A stretch of DNA of 64,000 nt, from NCBI RefSeq assembly GCF_002008315.2, contig NZ_MVDG02000001.1, positions 3,224,001 through 3,288,000 of the forward strand, read 5' to 3'. The position numbers and the translations under genes were made by a program. The stretch comes from Arthrobacter sp. KBS0703 (GTDB taxonomy: Bacteria; Actinomycetota; Actinomycetes; Actinomycetales; Micrococcaceae). This document shows, piece after piece, positions 45,801 to 54,052 of the stretch. The notes below the pieces were generated by a model. That model was not told where the DNA came from. It ran no database searches and worked only from the letters and a program-made list of their open reading frames with translations. How positions within the stretch are numbered: the first letter of the stretch is position 1; each line of letters starts with the position of its first letter.

Positions 45801-48029
45801 GAACGAGCTCCTTGGCCGGGTGGAGCTTCGGGAACTCCTGGACGCAAGGGTCATCGAAGCCACCGAGCGCGAACTGCAGCGCCTCGCTCCGGACCGGAAA
45901 GTCCGCGGCGTCGAGGGGGTTGCCGATCTGCTGCGGCTCCTCGGTCCGCTGGCGCCGACGGAGGTGGCCGAGAGACTCGCCACTGCACCGCCGGTTGAGC
46001 CTGCCGAAACCGAAGCCGTCGAAACCACCACATCGCTGGTTGAGCCCGCCGAAACCACCGCGCCGCCGGTTGAGCCTGCCGAAACCGAGGCCGTCGAAGC
46101 CGTCGAAACCGAGCCTGCCGAGACGCTCGTGGCGATCGCCGTCGCGCACCTCGTTATGCTGCAACGGGCCAACCGCGCCATCAAGGTGACCATCGGCGGC
46201 GTCGATCGGTTCGCTGCAGTGGAAGATGCCGCGCGGCTGCGGGATGCCATCGGCGTCCCCCTTCCCATGGGCGTTCCCCTTGCCTTCATCGAGCCGGTAG
46301 CGGATCCTCTGGGGGACCTCGTCTCCCGCTACGCGCGCACCCACGGCCCCTTCACGGCCACGGAAGCCGCGGCCAGGCTGGGACTTGGTGTCGCCGTCGT
46401 CGGCACGGCGCTGAAACGCCTCGCCGCGGACGGACGGTTGGTGGAGGGCGAATTCCGGCCCCACACCGAGCCGGCGGCGGGCCATGCTACCTCCGCGGAC
46501 ACCGGCCACGGCGCAGCCACTTCTCCTGTGCCCGAGGCCCCAACATCTGCCGTCCCTGCGTCCGCCACCACTGCCGCCGCCGGCAGCGAGTGGTGCGACG
46601 CCGAGGTCCTGCGCAAGCTGCGGCGCCGCTCCCTGGCCGCGCTTCGTGCCGAAGTGGAACCGGTGGACACCGCCGCCTACGGGCGGTTCCTTCCCGCCTG
46701 GCAGAACGTCCGCACACCCGGGACCGGGCGCGGGCAGCCTGCGCTGCGCGGCCTGGACGGGGTGGTCACGGCCATCGACCAGCTGTCCGGGGTGCCGGTT
46801 CCGGCGTCCGCGTGGGAACCCCTGGTTCTGGCCAGCCGGGTGTCGAACTACCAGCCGGCCATGCTGGACGAGCTCATGGCAGCCGGCGAGGTGCTGTGGT
46901 CCGGGGCCGGCTCCCTGCCCGGCAACGACGGCTGGATCAGCCTGCACGTGGCGGACTCGGCCGAGCTGACCCTGAATCCGGCGATTGATTTTGAGCCCGG
47001 AGATGCCCAGCAAAGATTGCTGGACTATCTCCAGGCCAACGGCGGGGGCTATTTCTTCCGTCAGCTGACGGAGGTCGCCGGCGGAATGGACGCGGTGCTT
47101 GGCGACCAGGAAATCGTGTCGGCGCTGTGGGACCTTGCCTGGGCGGGCCGGGTGACAGGAGACACGTTCGCTCCCGTCCGGGCCCTGATCGCCGGCGGCC
47201 ACACCGCCCACCGGCAGGTTGCCCGCGCACCGCGCGCCCGTGCCCCGCGGCTGAGCCGGCTGGGGCGCTCGCACGGGACAGGGCTGCTCGGCTCCCCGGG
47301 GCTCACTGGCGGGCGGTACGGATCGGTGACCGGTTCGCCGCCCACACCGCCGTTGGCGGCCGGGCGCTGGTCGGCGCTCCCGGCGCCCGAGCTGGACCCC
47401 ACCATCCACGCCCGCGCCACAGCCGAACTGCTCCTCGACCGGTACGGCGTGGTCACCCGCGGCTCGGTCATGGCCGAGAACATCCTGGGCGGATTCGGAC
47501 TCATGTACAAGGTGCTGGCCCGGCTGGAGGAGGCCGGACGCTGCCCGGCGCGGCTACTTCGTCGAGCACCTCGGGGCGGCCCAGTTCGCCGTGCCTGCCA
47601 CGGTGGACCGCCTGCGCTCCTATTCGGGAGGACACGCAGCTGGCCAAACCCGAACCGGTGGCCCTGGCCCTCGCCGCCACGGATCCCGCCAACCCGTACG
47701 GCGCCGCCCTGCCGTGGCCCGCGCTCAGCGTCGAGGCCGGCAGCGGCCACCGCCCGGGGCGCAAGGCGGGGGCGCTGGTGGTGATGGTCGACGGCGCGCT
47801 GGTGCTTTACGTGGAACGCGGGGGCAAGACCCTGCTCGTCTTCACCGAGGAGGAGCCCGTTCTCGCCGCCGCCGGCGCTGCCCTCGTGGACGTGGTGAAG
47901 CGGGGCGCCGTGGACAAACTCGTCATGGAAAAGGTCAACGGACACGGCATCCTCGACACCCCGGTGGCCGCGGCCCTGACCGCGGCCGGGGCCTACTCCA
48001 CGCCGAAAGGACTGAGAATCCGTGCCTGA
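42898..48029 (+). CDS. lhr: Lhr-type ATP-dependent helicase (frameshifted near the 3' end)
   Basis: About 1,700 aa. Superfamily 2 motifs are VVAPTGSGKTLAAFLWALD (I), TTPESLFLML (Ic), DEVHAVAGTKRG (II, DEVH), GLSATVEP (III), SSLELGIDMGAVDLV (V) and QRVGRAGHQVGE (VI). The long C-terminal region with winged helix and Lhr core is present. The tail moves frame near 47545 and 47620. Removing one C in GCTGCCCGGCG and one G in TTCGGGAGG restores RRGYFVEHLGAAQFAVPA and EDTQLAKPEPVALAL through the stop at 48029. Lhr is a 3'-5' DNA helicase of the DNA-damage response. The next gene is a DNA glycosylase. Confidence 0.92.
45993..46086 (+). repeat. Three intragenic copies of GGTTGAGCC[T/C]GCCGAAACC
   Basis: The 19-bp unit occurs at 45993-46011, 46038-46056 and 46068-46086 within lhr, spelling VEPAET each time, with GAAGCCGTCGAA spacers. 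It adds an acidic linker of about 45 residues. The unit resembles dispersed repeats of the GGTTGAGCCTGTCGAAACC type that I associate with Micrococcaceae and relatives; here it has been accepted in frame. Confidence 0.75.
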
Positions 48030-48938
48030 GGGTGACTCCGTCTGGCGCGCGGCGAACCAGCTGCACGCCGCCCTTGCCGGGCAAACGCTCCTGGCGTCCG
48101 ACTTTCGCGTGCCCAGCTTCGCCACCCTTAACCTCCGGGACTGGACCGTCCAGGAGGTCGTGCCGCGGGGAAAGCATCTCCTCATGCGCCTGGTGGGCCC
48201 GGCCGACGACCGGCTGACCATCCATTCGCACCTCAAGATGGAAGGCAGCTGGCAGGTCTACCCGCCGGGCGGCCGGTGGCGCAAGCCCGGCTTCACAGCA
48301 CGGTGCGTCCTCCGCACGGCGGCGGCAGACGCCGTCGGGTTCTCACTTGGCGTGCTGGAGGTCATCAAGACCGCGGACGAGGACAAGGCCGTGGGACATC
48401 TCGGGCCGGACCTGCTGGGGCCGGACTGGGATCCCGCCGAGGCCGAGCTCCGCGTGGCATCGGCGCCGGACGTGCCCGTCGGGGTGGCCCTGCTGGACCA
48501 GCGCAACCTTGCGGGCATCGGCAACATCTACCGCTGCGAGGTGTGCTTCCTGGCCGGAGTCCACCCGGCATCACCTGTCGCGGCCGTGACGGATCTGCAG
48601 GCCGTGTTTGCCGACGCCAAGCAGCTTCTTGAGGCCAACCTCGGACCGGGCCGGCGGACCACCGTACTTAACGCGCGGGGCACTCCCGTGGGCCGGGCGG
48701 CCGGGCGTCCCGGCTACTGGGTCTACCGGCGCGAGCACCAGCCTTGCCTGCGCTGCCGGACCCCCATCCGCCGCGGTGTGCTGGGCAAGACGGCGCCCGC
48801 AAGGTCGGCCGGTTCGCCGGAGCTGGTCACCGAGGAGCGCGACATCTATTTCTGCCCCAACTGCCAGCCGCTCATCCTGTCTCTTATACACATCTAGATG
48901 TGTATAAGAGACAGCTCATCGGTGCCGGCCCGGCCTGA
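48022..48938 (+). CDS. Fpg/Nei-family DNA glycosylase (Nei2-like), interrupted by adapter near the end
   Basis: The GTG start overlaps the lhr end by 8 bp. The N-terminus after Met, PEGDSVWRAANQL, supplies catalytic Pro2 and Glu3. The helix-two-turn-helix region includes GVALLDQRNLAGIGNIYRCE. The zinc finger is CLRCRTPIRRG...IYFCPNCQ with four Cys. It removes oxidised bases and nicks DNA in base-excision repair. The adapter at 48877-48914 is flanked by the same six bases (CTCATC). Deleting the adapter and one copy gives a clean end QPLIGAGPA and stop at 48936-48938. Confidence 0.92.
48877..48914. other. Mate-pair junction adapter (assembly artefact) in the Nei-type gene
   Basis: The same 38-bp abutted mosaic-end palindrome. 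CTCATC precedes it (48871-48876) and follows it (48915-48920), so the two reads overlapped by 6 bp and no sequence is lost here. Confidence 0.97.
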
Positions 48939-48998
48939 CGCGAGGCGCAGGTCCCGTCGCCACGCCCGATGCGCCCCGAAGACGCAGGGCGGCCGCCG

Positions 48999-49655
48999 CT
49001 ACGGAGCAGCCACCGGCTCCCCGGTTTCTTCCGCGGCCTCGTTCCCGGACCCGTCCGCACGGACCTGAGCGGGGACGGCCGCCGGGACCATGAAGCGCGG
49101 CAACAGGAGCTGGACCAAGGGACCGATGGCCAGTGCGTAGACCACGGTGCCCACGCCCACGGATCCTCCCAGCAGCCAGCCCGCGGCGAGGACCACCACC
49201 TCGATCAGCGTCCGGGACACGCGGACGGACCAGCCGGTGCGGCGGGCCAGGCCGGTCATGAGTCCGTCGCGGGCGCCCGGTCCGAAGCGGGCACCGATGT
49301 AGCAGGCGGAGGCAACCGCGTTAAGCAGCACGGCGCCTCCCAGCAGGGCGATCTGGCCGCCGAGGTGGGAAAAGGACGGGATCAGGGCCAGCCCGACGTC
49401 GGCGAAGACGCCCACCAGGACGGCGTTGCACAGCGTCCCGAACCCGGGCCGCTGGCGCAGCGGAATCCACAGCAGGAGCACGAGGAAGCTGATGATGATC
49501 ACCACCGCGCCGATGCTCAGCCCGGTTCGTCCCGCCACGCCCTGGTGGAACACGTCCCATGGGTCCAGGCCGAGTCCGGCGCGGATAAACATGGCCAGGG
49601 AAATGCCATACATGGCGAGACCGGTGAAGAGCTGTACGAGTCTGCGGATCATCAT
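48999..49655 (-). CDS. YczE-family membrane protein
   Basis: This 218-aa protein has five to six membrane helices (LVQLFTGLAMYGISLAMFIRA, then GLDPWDVFHQGVAGRTGLSIG and ARFGPGARDGLMTGLARRTG). These match the YczE/YyaS/YitT-type membrane family. The divergent gene at 49716 encodes its usual MocR partner, YczR-like. The family function is unknown (membrane transport is suspected). A 26-bp stretch of this gene (49502-49527) recurs at 53466-53491 through an assembly artefact. Confidence 0.87.
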   Translation of the reverse strand: MMIRRLVQLFTGLAMYGISLAMFIRAGLGLDPWDVFHQGVAGRTGLSIGAVVIIISFLVLLLWIPLRQRPGFGTLCNAVLVGVFADVGLALIPSFSHLGGQIALLGGAVLLNAVASACYIGARFGPGARDGLMTGLARRTGWSVRVSRTLIEVVVLAAGWLLGGSVGVGTVVYALAIGPLVQLLLPRFMVPAAVPAQVRADGSGNEAAEETGEPVAAP

Positions 49656-49673
49656 TGAACCATCCTGCGCCAC

Positions 49674-49713
49674 AACTGGCCTTGTTTTCCATGGCCAGTT
49701 TGAGATACTGGCC
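49674..49713. promoter_or_regulatory. MocR-type operator: two direct and one inverted ACTGGCC site
   Basis: ACTGGCC occurs at 49675-49681 and 49707-49713, 32 bp apart, with the inverted copy GGCCAGT at 49693-49699. AACTGGCC-N11-GGCCAGTT forms a palindrome. One inverted plus direct repeats is the known architecture of MocR/PdxR-type binding sites. It fills the divergent promoter of the YczE and YczR genes, and the last site ends 2 bp before the YczR ATG. Confidence 0.75.
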
Positions 49714-49715
49714 TG

Positions 49716-51197
49716 ATGTCCGGTTCCCTCACCCCCACCGCCCTCGCACGGCTCCTAGGCCAGTGGCACCTCGGCGCCGGGCCCGCCTACCGTGAGCTGG
49801 CCGACGTCGTCCGGCTTCTTGTCCTGGACGGGCGCATCCCGCTGGGCACCGCGCTCCCCAGCGAGCGGACCCTGTCCGCCACGCTCGCCGTCAGCCGCAC
49901 CACCGTCACGGCGGCCTACGCCTCCCTGCGGGACCAGGGTTTCCTGAGCAGCGGCCAGGGAACCCGGGGCCGCACGTGCCTGCCCCGCTCAGCGGCGCAG
50001 TCCCCGGGGAAACAGGCGGACGGGGCAGGGCTGTCCGGCGCGCCTGGACTCGCGGTTCCTGACGGCGTCATCGACCTCGCCTACGCTTCCCTCCCCGCCA
50101 GCGGCGAAGCCGTCCACCGGGCCTTTGCCGCCGCCCTGACGGAACTACCCGCCCTGTTGCCCGGATTCGGCTACGACGCCCTCGGAGTTCCCGCCCTCCG
50201 CGAAGCCATTGCCGGGAGGTACACGGCCATCGGGGTCCCCACGTCTGCCGCGCAGATCCTGGTGACGTCGGGCGCCCAGCACGCGCTGAACATCGTGCTG
50301 CGCACCCTCGTCGCCCGGCAGGACCGCGTGCTGGTGGAGCACCCCACGTACCCGAACGCGCTCGATGCCATCCGGGCGGCCGGCGGAAGGATGGTTCCGG
50401 TGGCCCTGCCGCCTGCGCCCGAGGCCGGCTGGGACATCGCCGCCACGGAGGCGGCCCTGATGCAGCAGCGGCCCAAGATGGCCTACATGGTGCCCGACTT
50501 CCACAACCCCACGGGCCGCCTGATGCCCGATTCCCAGCGCCGCCGGCTGGTCCGGGCCGCCGCAGCGGCCGGCACCGTCCTGGTGGCGGACGAAACCCTC
50601 CGCGAACTGAACCTCGACGGCGGCACCGCGGCGCCGCTGGCCTCCTTCAGTCCGGCGGTGGTGTCCATCGGATCGCTCAGCAAGTCCCACTGGGCCGGCA
50701 TGCGCACGGGCTGGATCCGCGCTTCGGAAGGCATGATCCAGCGCTTCGCCGCCGTCCGCACCACCATGGATCTCGGCGGGCCCGTGGTGGAGCAGCTCGC
50801 GGCCGCGCACCTGGTGCGCAACCTGACGGAGCCGCTGCCCGGGCGGCTGGCCGCGCTCCGGGAGAGTCGCTCGGCACTGCTGGAACTGCTGCACGGCCAT
50901 TTGCCGCAGTGGCAGCCGGAACGCCCCGACGGCGGCCTTGCCGTCTGGTGCCGGCTCCCCGCTCCCAGCAGCACGGCACTGGCCGTCATCGCTCCGGAGC
51001 TTGGCATCCGCCTCGCCGCAGGCCCGCGCTTCGGAGTGGGCGGCGTCTTTGAAAACCATCTCCGCATCCCCTTCACGCTGCCGCCGGACCAGCTCGAGAC
51101 GGCCGTCCTGGCGCTGCGCTCGGCCCAGGACAGGCTGGACGCGGCCCCGCAGCTGCGCCGGACACTCCGGGACTCCCCCGCCGTGGCCATCGCCTGA
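49716..51197 (+). CDS. MocR-type regulator (GntR HTH + aminotransferase fold), YczR-like
   Basis: This 493-aa protein has a GntR winged helix at about residues 25-85 (LPSERTLSATLAVSRTTVTAAYASLRDQGFLSSGQG). A class I aminotransferase-fold domain follows. PLP-site residues include the YPNALDAIR region, PDFHNPTGRLMP, ADETLRELN and SIGSLSKSHWAGMRTGW with the Schiff-base Lys. It probably senses PLP or an amino acid and controls the divergent yczE-like gene. No clear ribosome binding site precedes the ATG, so the mRNA may be leaderless. Confidence 0.9.
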   Translation: MSGSLTPTALARLLGQWHLGAGPAYRELADVVRLLVLDGRIPLGTALPSERTLSATLAVSRTTVTAAYASLRDQGFLSSGQGTRGRTCLPRSAAQSPGKQADGAGLSGAPGLAVPDGVIDLAYASLPASGEAVHRAFAAALTELPALLPGFGYDALGVPALREAIAGRYTAIGVPTSAAQILVTSGAQHALNIVLRTLVARQDRVLVEHPTYPNALDAIRAAGGRMVPVALPPAPEAGWDIAATEAALMQQRPKMAYMVPDFHNPTGRLMPDSQRRRLVRAAAAAGTVLVADETLRELNLDGGTAAPLASFSPAVVSIGSLSKSHWAGMRTGWIRASEGMIQRFAAVRTTMDLGGPVVEQLAAAHLVRNLTEPLPGRLAALRESRSALLELLHGHLPQWQPERPDGGLAVWCRLPAPSSTALAVIAPELGIRLAAGPRFGVGGVFENHLRIPFTLPPDQLETAVLALRSAQDRLDAAPQLRRTLRDSPAVAIA

Positions 51198-51231
51198 CGC
51201 CCGGGGAGGCACAAATTGCCTGGCGACGCGG

Positions 51232-51275
51232 AAAATGCCCGGGGACACCGGAATTCCATGGTCCCCAGGCATTTT
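51232..51275. terminator. Hairpin repeat, copy 1
   Basis: The 15-bp stem AAAATGCCCGGGGAC / GTCCCCAGGCATTTT (one G-T pair) encloses CACCGGAATTCCAT-like loop sequence. It lies between convergent genes (YczR-like and DUF4188) and can terminate both. The core CCCGG[G/C]GACACCGGAATTC is shared with the hairpin at 52535-52582. Confidence 0.75.
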
Positions 51276-51301
51276 GCGCGTCGCGGGGCCGATTGCGCGT
51301 C

Positions 51302-51817
51302 TTAGCCCTTCCCGGACGGACTGCCCGCGACACGCCCCGCCGGCCGGCCCATGCGCTGCTTCGCCGTGTTGCTGCCGGCACCGACCGGCACATGCGTCGT
51401 AGCCTTGGCCAGGCCAAAGAGCGGCATCCCGTTGTAGATGACCTCGATCCCGGCGGCGGGCACCTGGTACGTTTCATGCCACACGCCGACATCACCGGTT
51501 CCGGCAACCTCCTTCATGAAGCGGCGCCAGGGTTCCAGATGCGGGGACTCCCTGTCCGCCGCAAATTTGCGCAGGTGCTCGGGGCTTTCCCAGTAGCTGA
51601 GCAGCATGGTGGTACGCCCGAACCACTGCTCGCATCCCAGCATGCCGGACGCCGGATCGCCCGCCAGGTGCCGGAGCATCCTGGGCATGGCGGCAGCCAC
51701 CTTGGCGACGGTGGCGGCCTTCCACCACCGGTTCGCACGCATGCCGATCAGGAATACGGTCACCGACTCGCGCTCCGGGTCGGCGGTGTAGCGGCCCGGG
51801 AATACCTGTTGTGCCAT
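51302..51817 (-). CDS. DUF4188-family protein (monooxygenase-like ferredoxin fold)
   Basis: This 171-aa protein matches the DUF4188 pattern: VFPGRYTADPERESVTVFLIGM, RANRWWKAATVAKVAAAMPRML, GMLGCEQWFGRTTMLLSYW, HLEPWRRFMKEV and VGVWHETYQVPAAGIEVIYNGMP. Biochemical function is not established. ACAAGGAGCAGCC precedes the ATG. It is divergent from a TetR gene that probably represses it. Confidence 0.88.
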   Translation of the reverse strand: MAQQVFPGRYTADPERESVTVFLIGMRANRWWKAATVAKVAAAMPRMLRHLAGDPASGMLGCEQWFGRTTMLLSYWESPEHLRKFAADRESPHLEPWRRFMKEVAGTGDVGVWHETYQVPAAGIEVIYNGMPLFGLAKATTHVPVGAGSNTAKQRMGRPAGRVAGSPSGKG

Positions 51818-51868
51818 GGCTGCTCCTTGTGTGGTCCTCATGTTCAGCGTGGTCGCCACATGTCCTGC

Positions 51869-51904
51869 GTTTCATAACGCCGTTACGAAACAAGGTTATG
51901 AAAC
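51869..51904. promoter_or_regulatory. TetR operator with three GTTTCRTAAC-type half-sites
   Basis: GTTTCATAAC (51869-51878), GTTACGAAAC (51882-51891) and GTTATGAAAC (51895-51904) are spaced by 3 bp each. The first and third form a perfect inverted repeat, and the first and second a near-perfect one. They lie in the 88-bp divergent promoter of DUF4188 and TetR and end just before the TetR start. Confidence 0.75.
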
Positions 51905-51905
51905 A

Positions 51906-52490
51906 ATGGACACCATGGCAAGACCCGTGGTGCACAACGATTCACTCAGACAGGAACTCCTGGCCGCCACGGCGGACCTCGTAGACAGGGAAGGGCCGGC
52001 GCGTGTCACGCTGCGCGATGTCGCGTCCGCCGCGCAGACGTCCACCAGCGCCGTCTATTCGCTGTTCGGCGGAAAGTCCCAGCTGCTGACTGCGGTGGTG
52101 GACGACGGATTCCGGTCGTTCCGCGACTCACAGGTGGCCGCGGCGCCCGGCGGCCTGCCCGCCCTCGGCGTGGCCTACCGGACCTGGGCGCTGGAGCATC
52201 AGGCCCTCTACCGGCTGATGTTCGGCGGCGCGCTGGCGGCGTACGTCGAGTGCCAGCCCAGCCCCGACGCCGCCGCAGACGCCATGGCCCCGCTGATTGA
52301 GTCCGTCGCTTCTGCCCAGGCGGCCGGCACCTTACGGCCAGCGCACGTGGACGTGATCGCCTCGGCCATCTGGGGACAGGTTCACGGCCTCGTGAGCCTG
52401 GAGTTGGCCCAGGTCGGGCCGCCCCACACCGACTGGGCAGCGGTCTACGCCTCGGCGCTGGATGCCGTCGCCCGCGGCTGGGCCGCCTGA
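51906..52490 (+). CDS. TetR-family regulator
   Basis: This 194-aa protein has an N-terminal HTH (ARVTLRDVASAAQTSTSAVYSLFGGKSQLLTAV) and a WHG-type C-terminal domain (LGVAYRTWALEHQALYRLMFGG, ASAIWGQVHGLVSLELAQ). It is divergent from the DUF4188 gene with an operator between them, implying control of both. ATG 51906 was chosen; ATG 51915 is also possible. Confidence 0.88.
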   Translation: MDTMARPVVHNDSLRQELLAATADLVDREGPARVTLRDVASAAQTSTSAVYSLFGGKSQLLTAVVDDGFRSFRDSQVAAAPGGLPALGVAYRTWALEHQALYRLMFGGALAAYVECQPSPDAAADAMAPLIESVASAQAAGTLRPAHVDVIASAIWGQVHGLVSLELAQVGPPHTDWAAVYASALDAVARGWAA

Positions 52491-52534
52491 CACGCCCGCC
52501 GGCATCCCCCGACACTCAACCTGCGCGGCGACAC

Positions 52535-52582
52535 GCAAACGGCCCGGCGACACCGGAATTCGGGTGTCGCCGGGCCATTTGC
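52535..52582. terminator. Hairpin repeat, copy 2
   Basis: The 20-bp stem GCAAACGGCCCGGCGACACC / GGTGTCGCCGGGCCATTTGC (one mismatch) sits between the convergent TetR and SRPBCC genes. With the related hairpin at 51232-51275 it brackets the DUF4188-TetR pair. Confidence 0.78.
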
Positions 52583-52636
52583 GCCTCCCGCGGCAACAGG
52601 CGCGTCGCGCCCGGGTCGCGCTCCGGTGCTGAGTGG

Positions 52637-53329
52637 CTACGCGTAGACCCGTTCGAGGAACCGGCCCCAGGCCGAGGCCGTGGCCGCGGAGTCGCCGGCA
52701 CCGCCGAAGTCGTGCGCGGTCATGCCCACGGGGGCGCCGAAGGAGTTGCGGCCAAAGAACCGGTACAGCGCCTCCCCGGTGCGCAGGCCCAGGAAGTGCT
52801 CATTGGCGAAGTCCACTTCCCCCGAAAGCCGCCCCACGCCGTCGAGCTCCACGTCGACGGCGTCACCGGCGGACGCGCCTTCCACCCCCAGCGCCTTCTT
52901 CAGCCGCGCAAAGCCGTCCGGGGACTGGGACGACGCCGGCGCCTGCACGTCCGTGAAGACCACCGGCCTGCCGTCGAAGTGCTTGAGGTACTGGCCCAGG
53001 GTGTGAAGGTAGAACTCGGTGTGCTTGCTGGCGCCGTCGTACTGCTCATCCCAGTTGTCCACGAAGATGCCGCTGTGGACGTAGTGGAGTTTGGCGCGGC
53101 CGCCGTCGAGCGGTTCCAGCACGTGCTCCAACTGGTTGAACCAGCCGTCAGGCCCGTCCATCCTGGTCACGAGACGGCTGGGGTATTCGTCCACCGTCCG
53201 GACGGCGGGCCATTGGTCCGTAGGGAACATCCACGCCGGGGTGTCCTTGGTAACGGCTTCCCAGACGCGCTCGGGGGTGCCGGGCAATTCGGCGTCGTAC
53301 ACGATCTCGAATTCGCGGTTGTCAGTCAT
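52637..53329 (-). CDS. SRPBCC-domain protein (AHSA1-like)
   Basis: This 230-aa protein begins FEIVYDAELPGTPERVWEAVT and continues GWFNQLEHVLEPLDGGRAKLHYVHSG, a START/AHSA1-like fold. Residues 140-225 form an extra domain (VDVELDGVGRLSGEVDFANEHFLGLRTGEALYRFFGR). Such proteins are commonly cotranscribed with an ArsR-type HTH gene, and one follows upstream at 53481-53996, beyond a faulty join. Confidence 0.82.
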   Translation of the reverse strand: MTDNREFEIVYDAELPGTPERVWEAVTKDTPAWMFPTDQWPAVRTVDEYPSRLVTRMDGPDGWFNQLEHVLEPLDGGRAKLHYVHSGIFVDNWDEQYDGASKHTEFYLHTLGQYLKHFDGRPVVFTDVQAPASSQSPDGFARLKKALGVEGASAGDAVDVELDGVGRLSGEVDFANEHFLGLRTGEALYRFFGRNSFGAPVGMTAHDFGGAGDSAATASAWGRFLERVYA

Positions 53330-53427
53330 TGTCCTGCTCCTTAGCTGATACTGGCTTTGTTGTTGACGTTGGGGCGGGTTTGGGCGTCGGGTGAAGGGCG
53401 ACGACGAGCCGGTGCCCGCGGCCGCGC

Positions 53428-53465
53428 CTGTCTCTTATACACATCTAGATGTGTATAAGAGACAG
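53428..53465. other. Mate-pair junction adapter (assembly artefact) between SRPBCC and HTH genes
   Basis: The same 38-bp palindrome. The 26 bases to its right (53466-53491) are identical to 49502-49527. That is what a read crossing the junction of a circularised 49502-53427 fragment (3.9 kb) would contain. This join is chimeric. Confidence 0.97.
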
Positions 53466-53480
53466 CCACCGCGCCGATGC

Positions 53481-53996
53481 TCAGCCCGGTTTGTCCACGA
53501 GGCGGGTGACGGCGACACCCAGCTCCTCGGCGAAAGCGGCGCGGTCCGCGGCGGAGCGGAAGGTGATCTCGCCGTCGATCGCGAAGGTGGCGAGTTTCTG
53601 GCGGGCGGCCGCGGCACCGGTGATGAGCTTGCCCACCTCCTGGACCATCCGGCCTGCCAGCGCCAGCAGCCAGAAGGCCGAGAACCGGTCCGAAAACCGG
53701 TGCGGATCCGGCGCCACGGAGGCAAGCGCCGCGGGTGAGATCAGGTACGAGGCCGCCGTCGCCTGCACCACGCGTTCGGTGACGTTTCCCTTGCGGCGCT
53801 CCTCGACCAGCTCCACTAGCCCGTGCCGCTCCAGGGCCTTGAGGTGGTAGTTCACCTTCTGCCGCGGCAGGCCCACCCTCCCCGCAAGCTGCGTGGCGGA
53901 CCAGGGTTCGGCCAGCTCGTGGAGAATCCAGGTGCGGATCGGGTCCAGGGAAGCCTCCGCGGCCGCGGGGTCCTCGATCACTTCGATGTCCAACAT
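53481..53996 (-). CDS. ArsR-type winged-helix regulator (C-terminus doubtful)
   Basis: This 171-aa protein has an N-terminal winged helix: DPIRTWILHELAEPWSATQLAGRVGLPRQKVNYHLKALERHGLVELVEER. A helical C-domain follows (SDRFSAFWLLALAGRMVQEVGKLI). It is probably the regulator of the SRPBCC gene downstream. The last codons and stop (KPG-stop) fall in the 26 bases copied from 49502-49527 by a chimeric join, so the true end is unknown. Confidence 0.8.
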   Translation of the reverse strand: MLDIEVIEDPAAAEASLDPIRTWILHELAEPWSATQLAGRVGLPRQKVNYHLKALERHGLVELVEERRKGNVTERVVQATAASYLISPAALASVAPDPHRFSDRFSAFWLLALAGRMVQEVGKLITGAAAARQKLATFAIDGEITFRSAADRAAFAEELGVAVTRLVDKPG

Positions 53997-54014
53997 GCTT
54001 CCACTGTGCCTACC

Positions 54015-54030
54015 GACAATTTTATTTGTC
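54015..54030. promoter_or_regulatory. Inverted repeat GACAA-N6-TTGTC upstream of the HTH gene
   Basis: GACAA (54015-54019) and TTGTC (54026-54030) flank an AT-only spacer 19 bp upstream of the HTH start, a likely autoregulatory operator or promoter overlap. Confidence 0.45.
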
Positions 54031-54052
54031 AAGAACTTTTTTACCGTCGGTG

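Noticed and set aside
42805-47409. 1534-codon open frame antisense to lhr
   Set aside because: It is low-complexity Gly/Arg/Ala-rich with no recognisable domain and mirrors the helicase gene.
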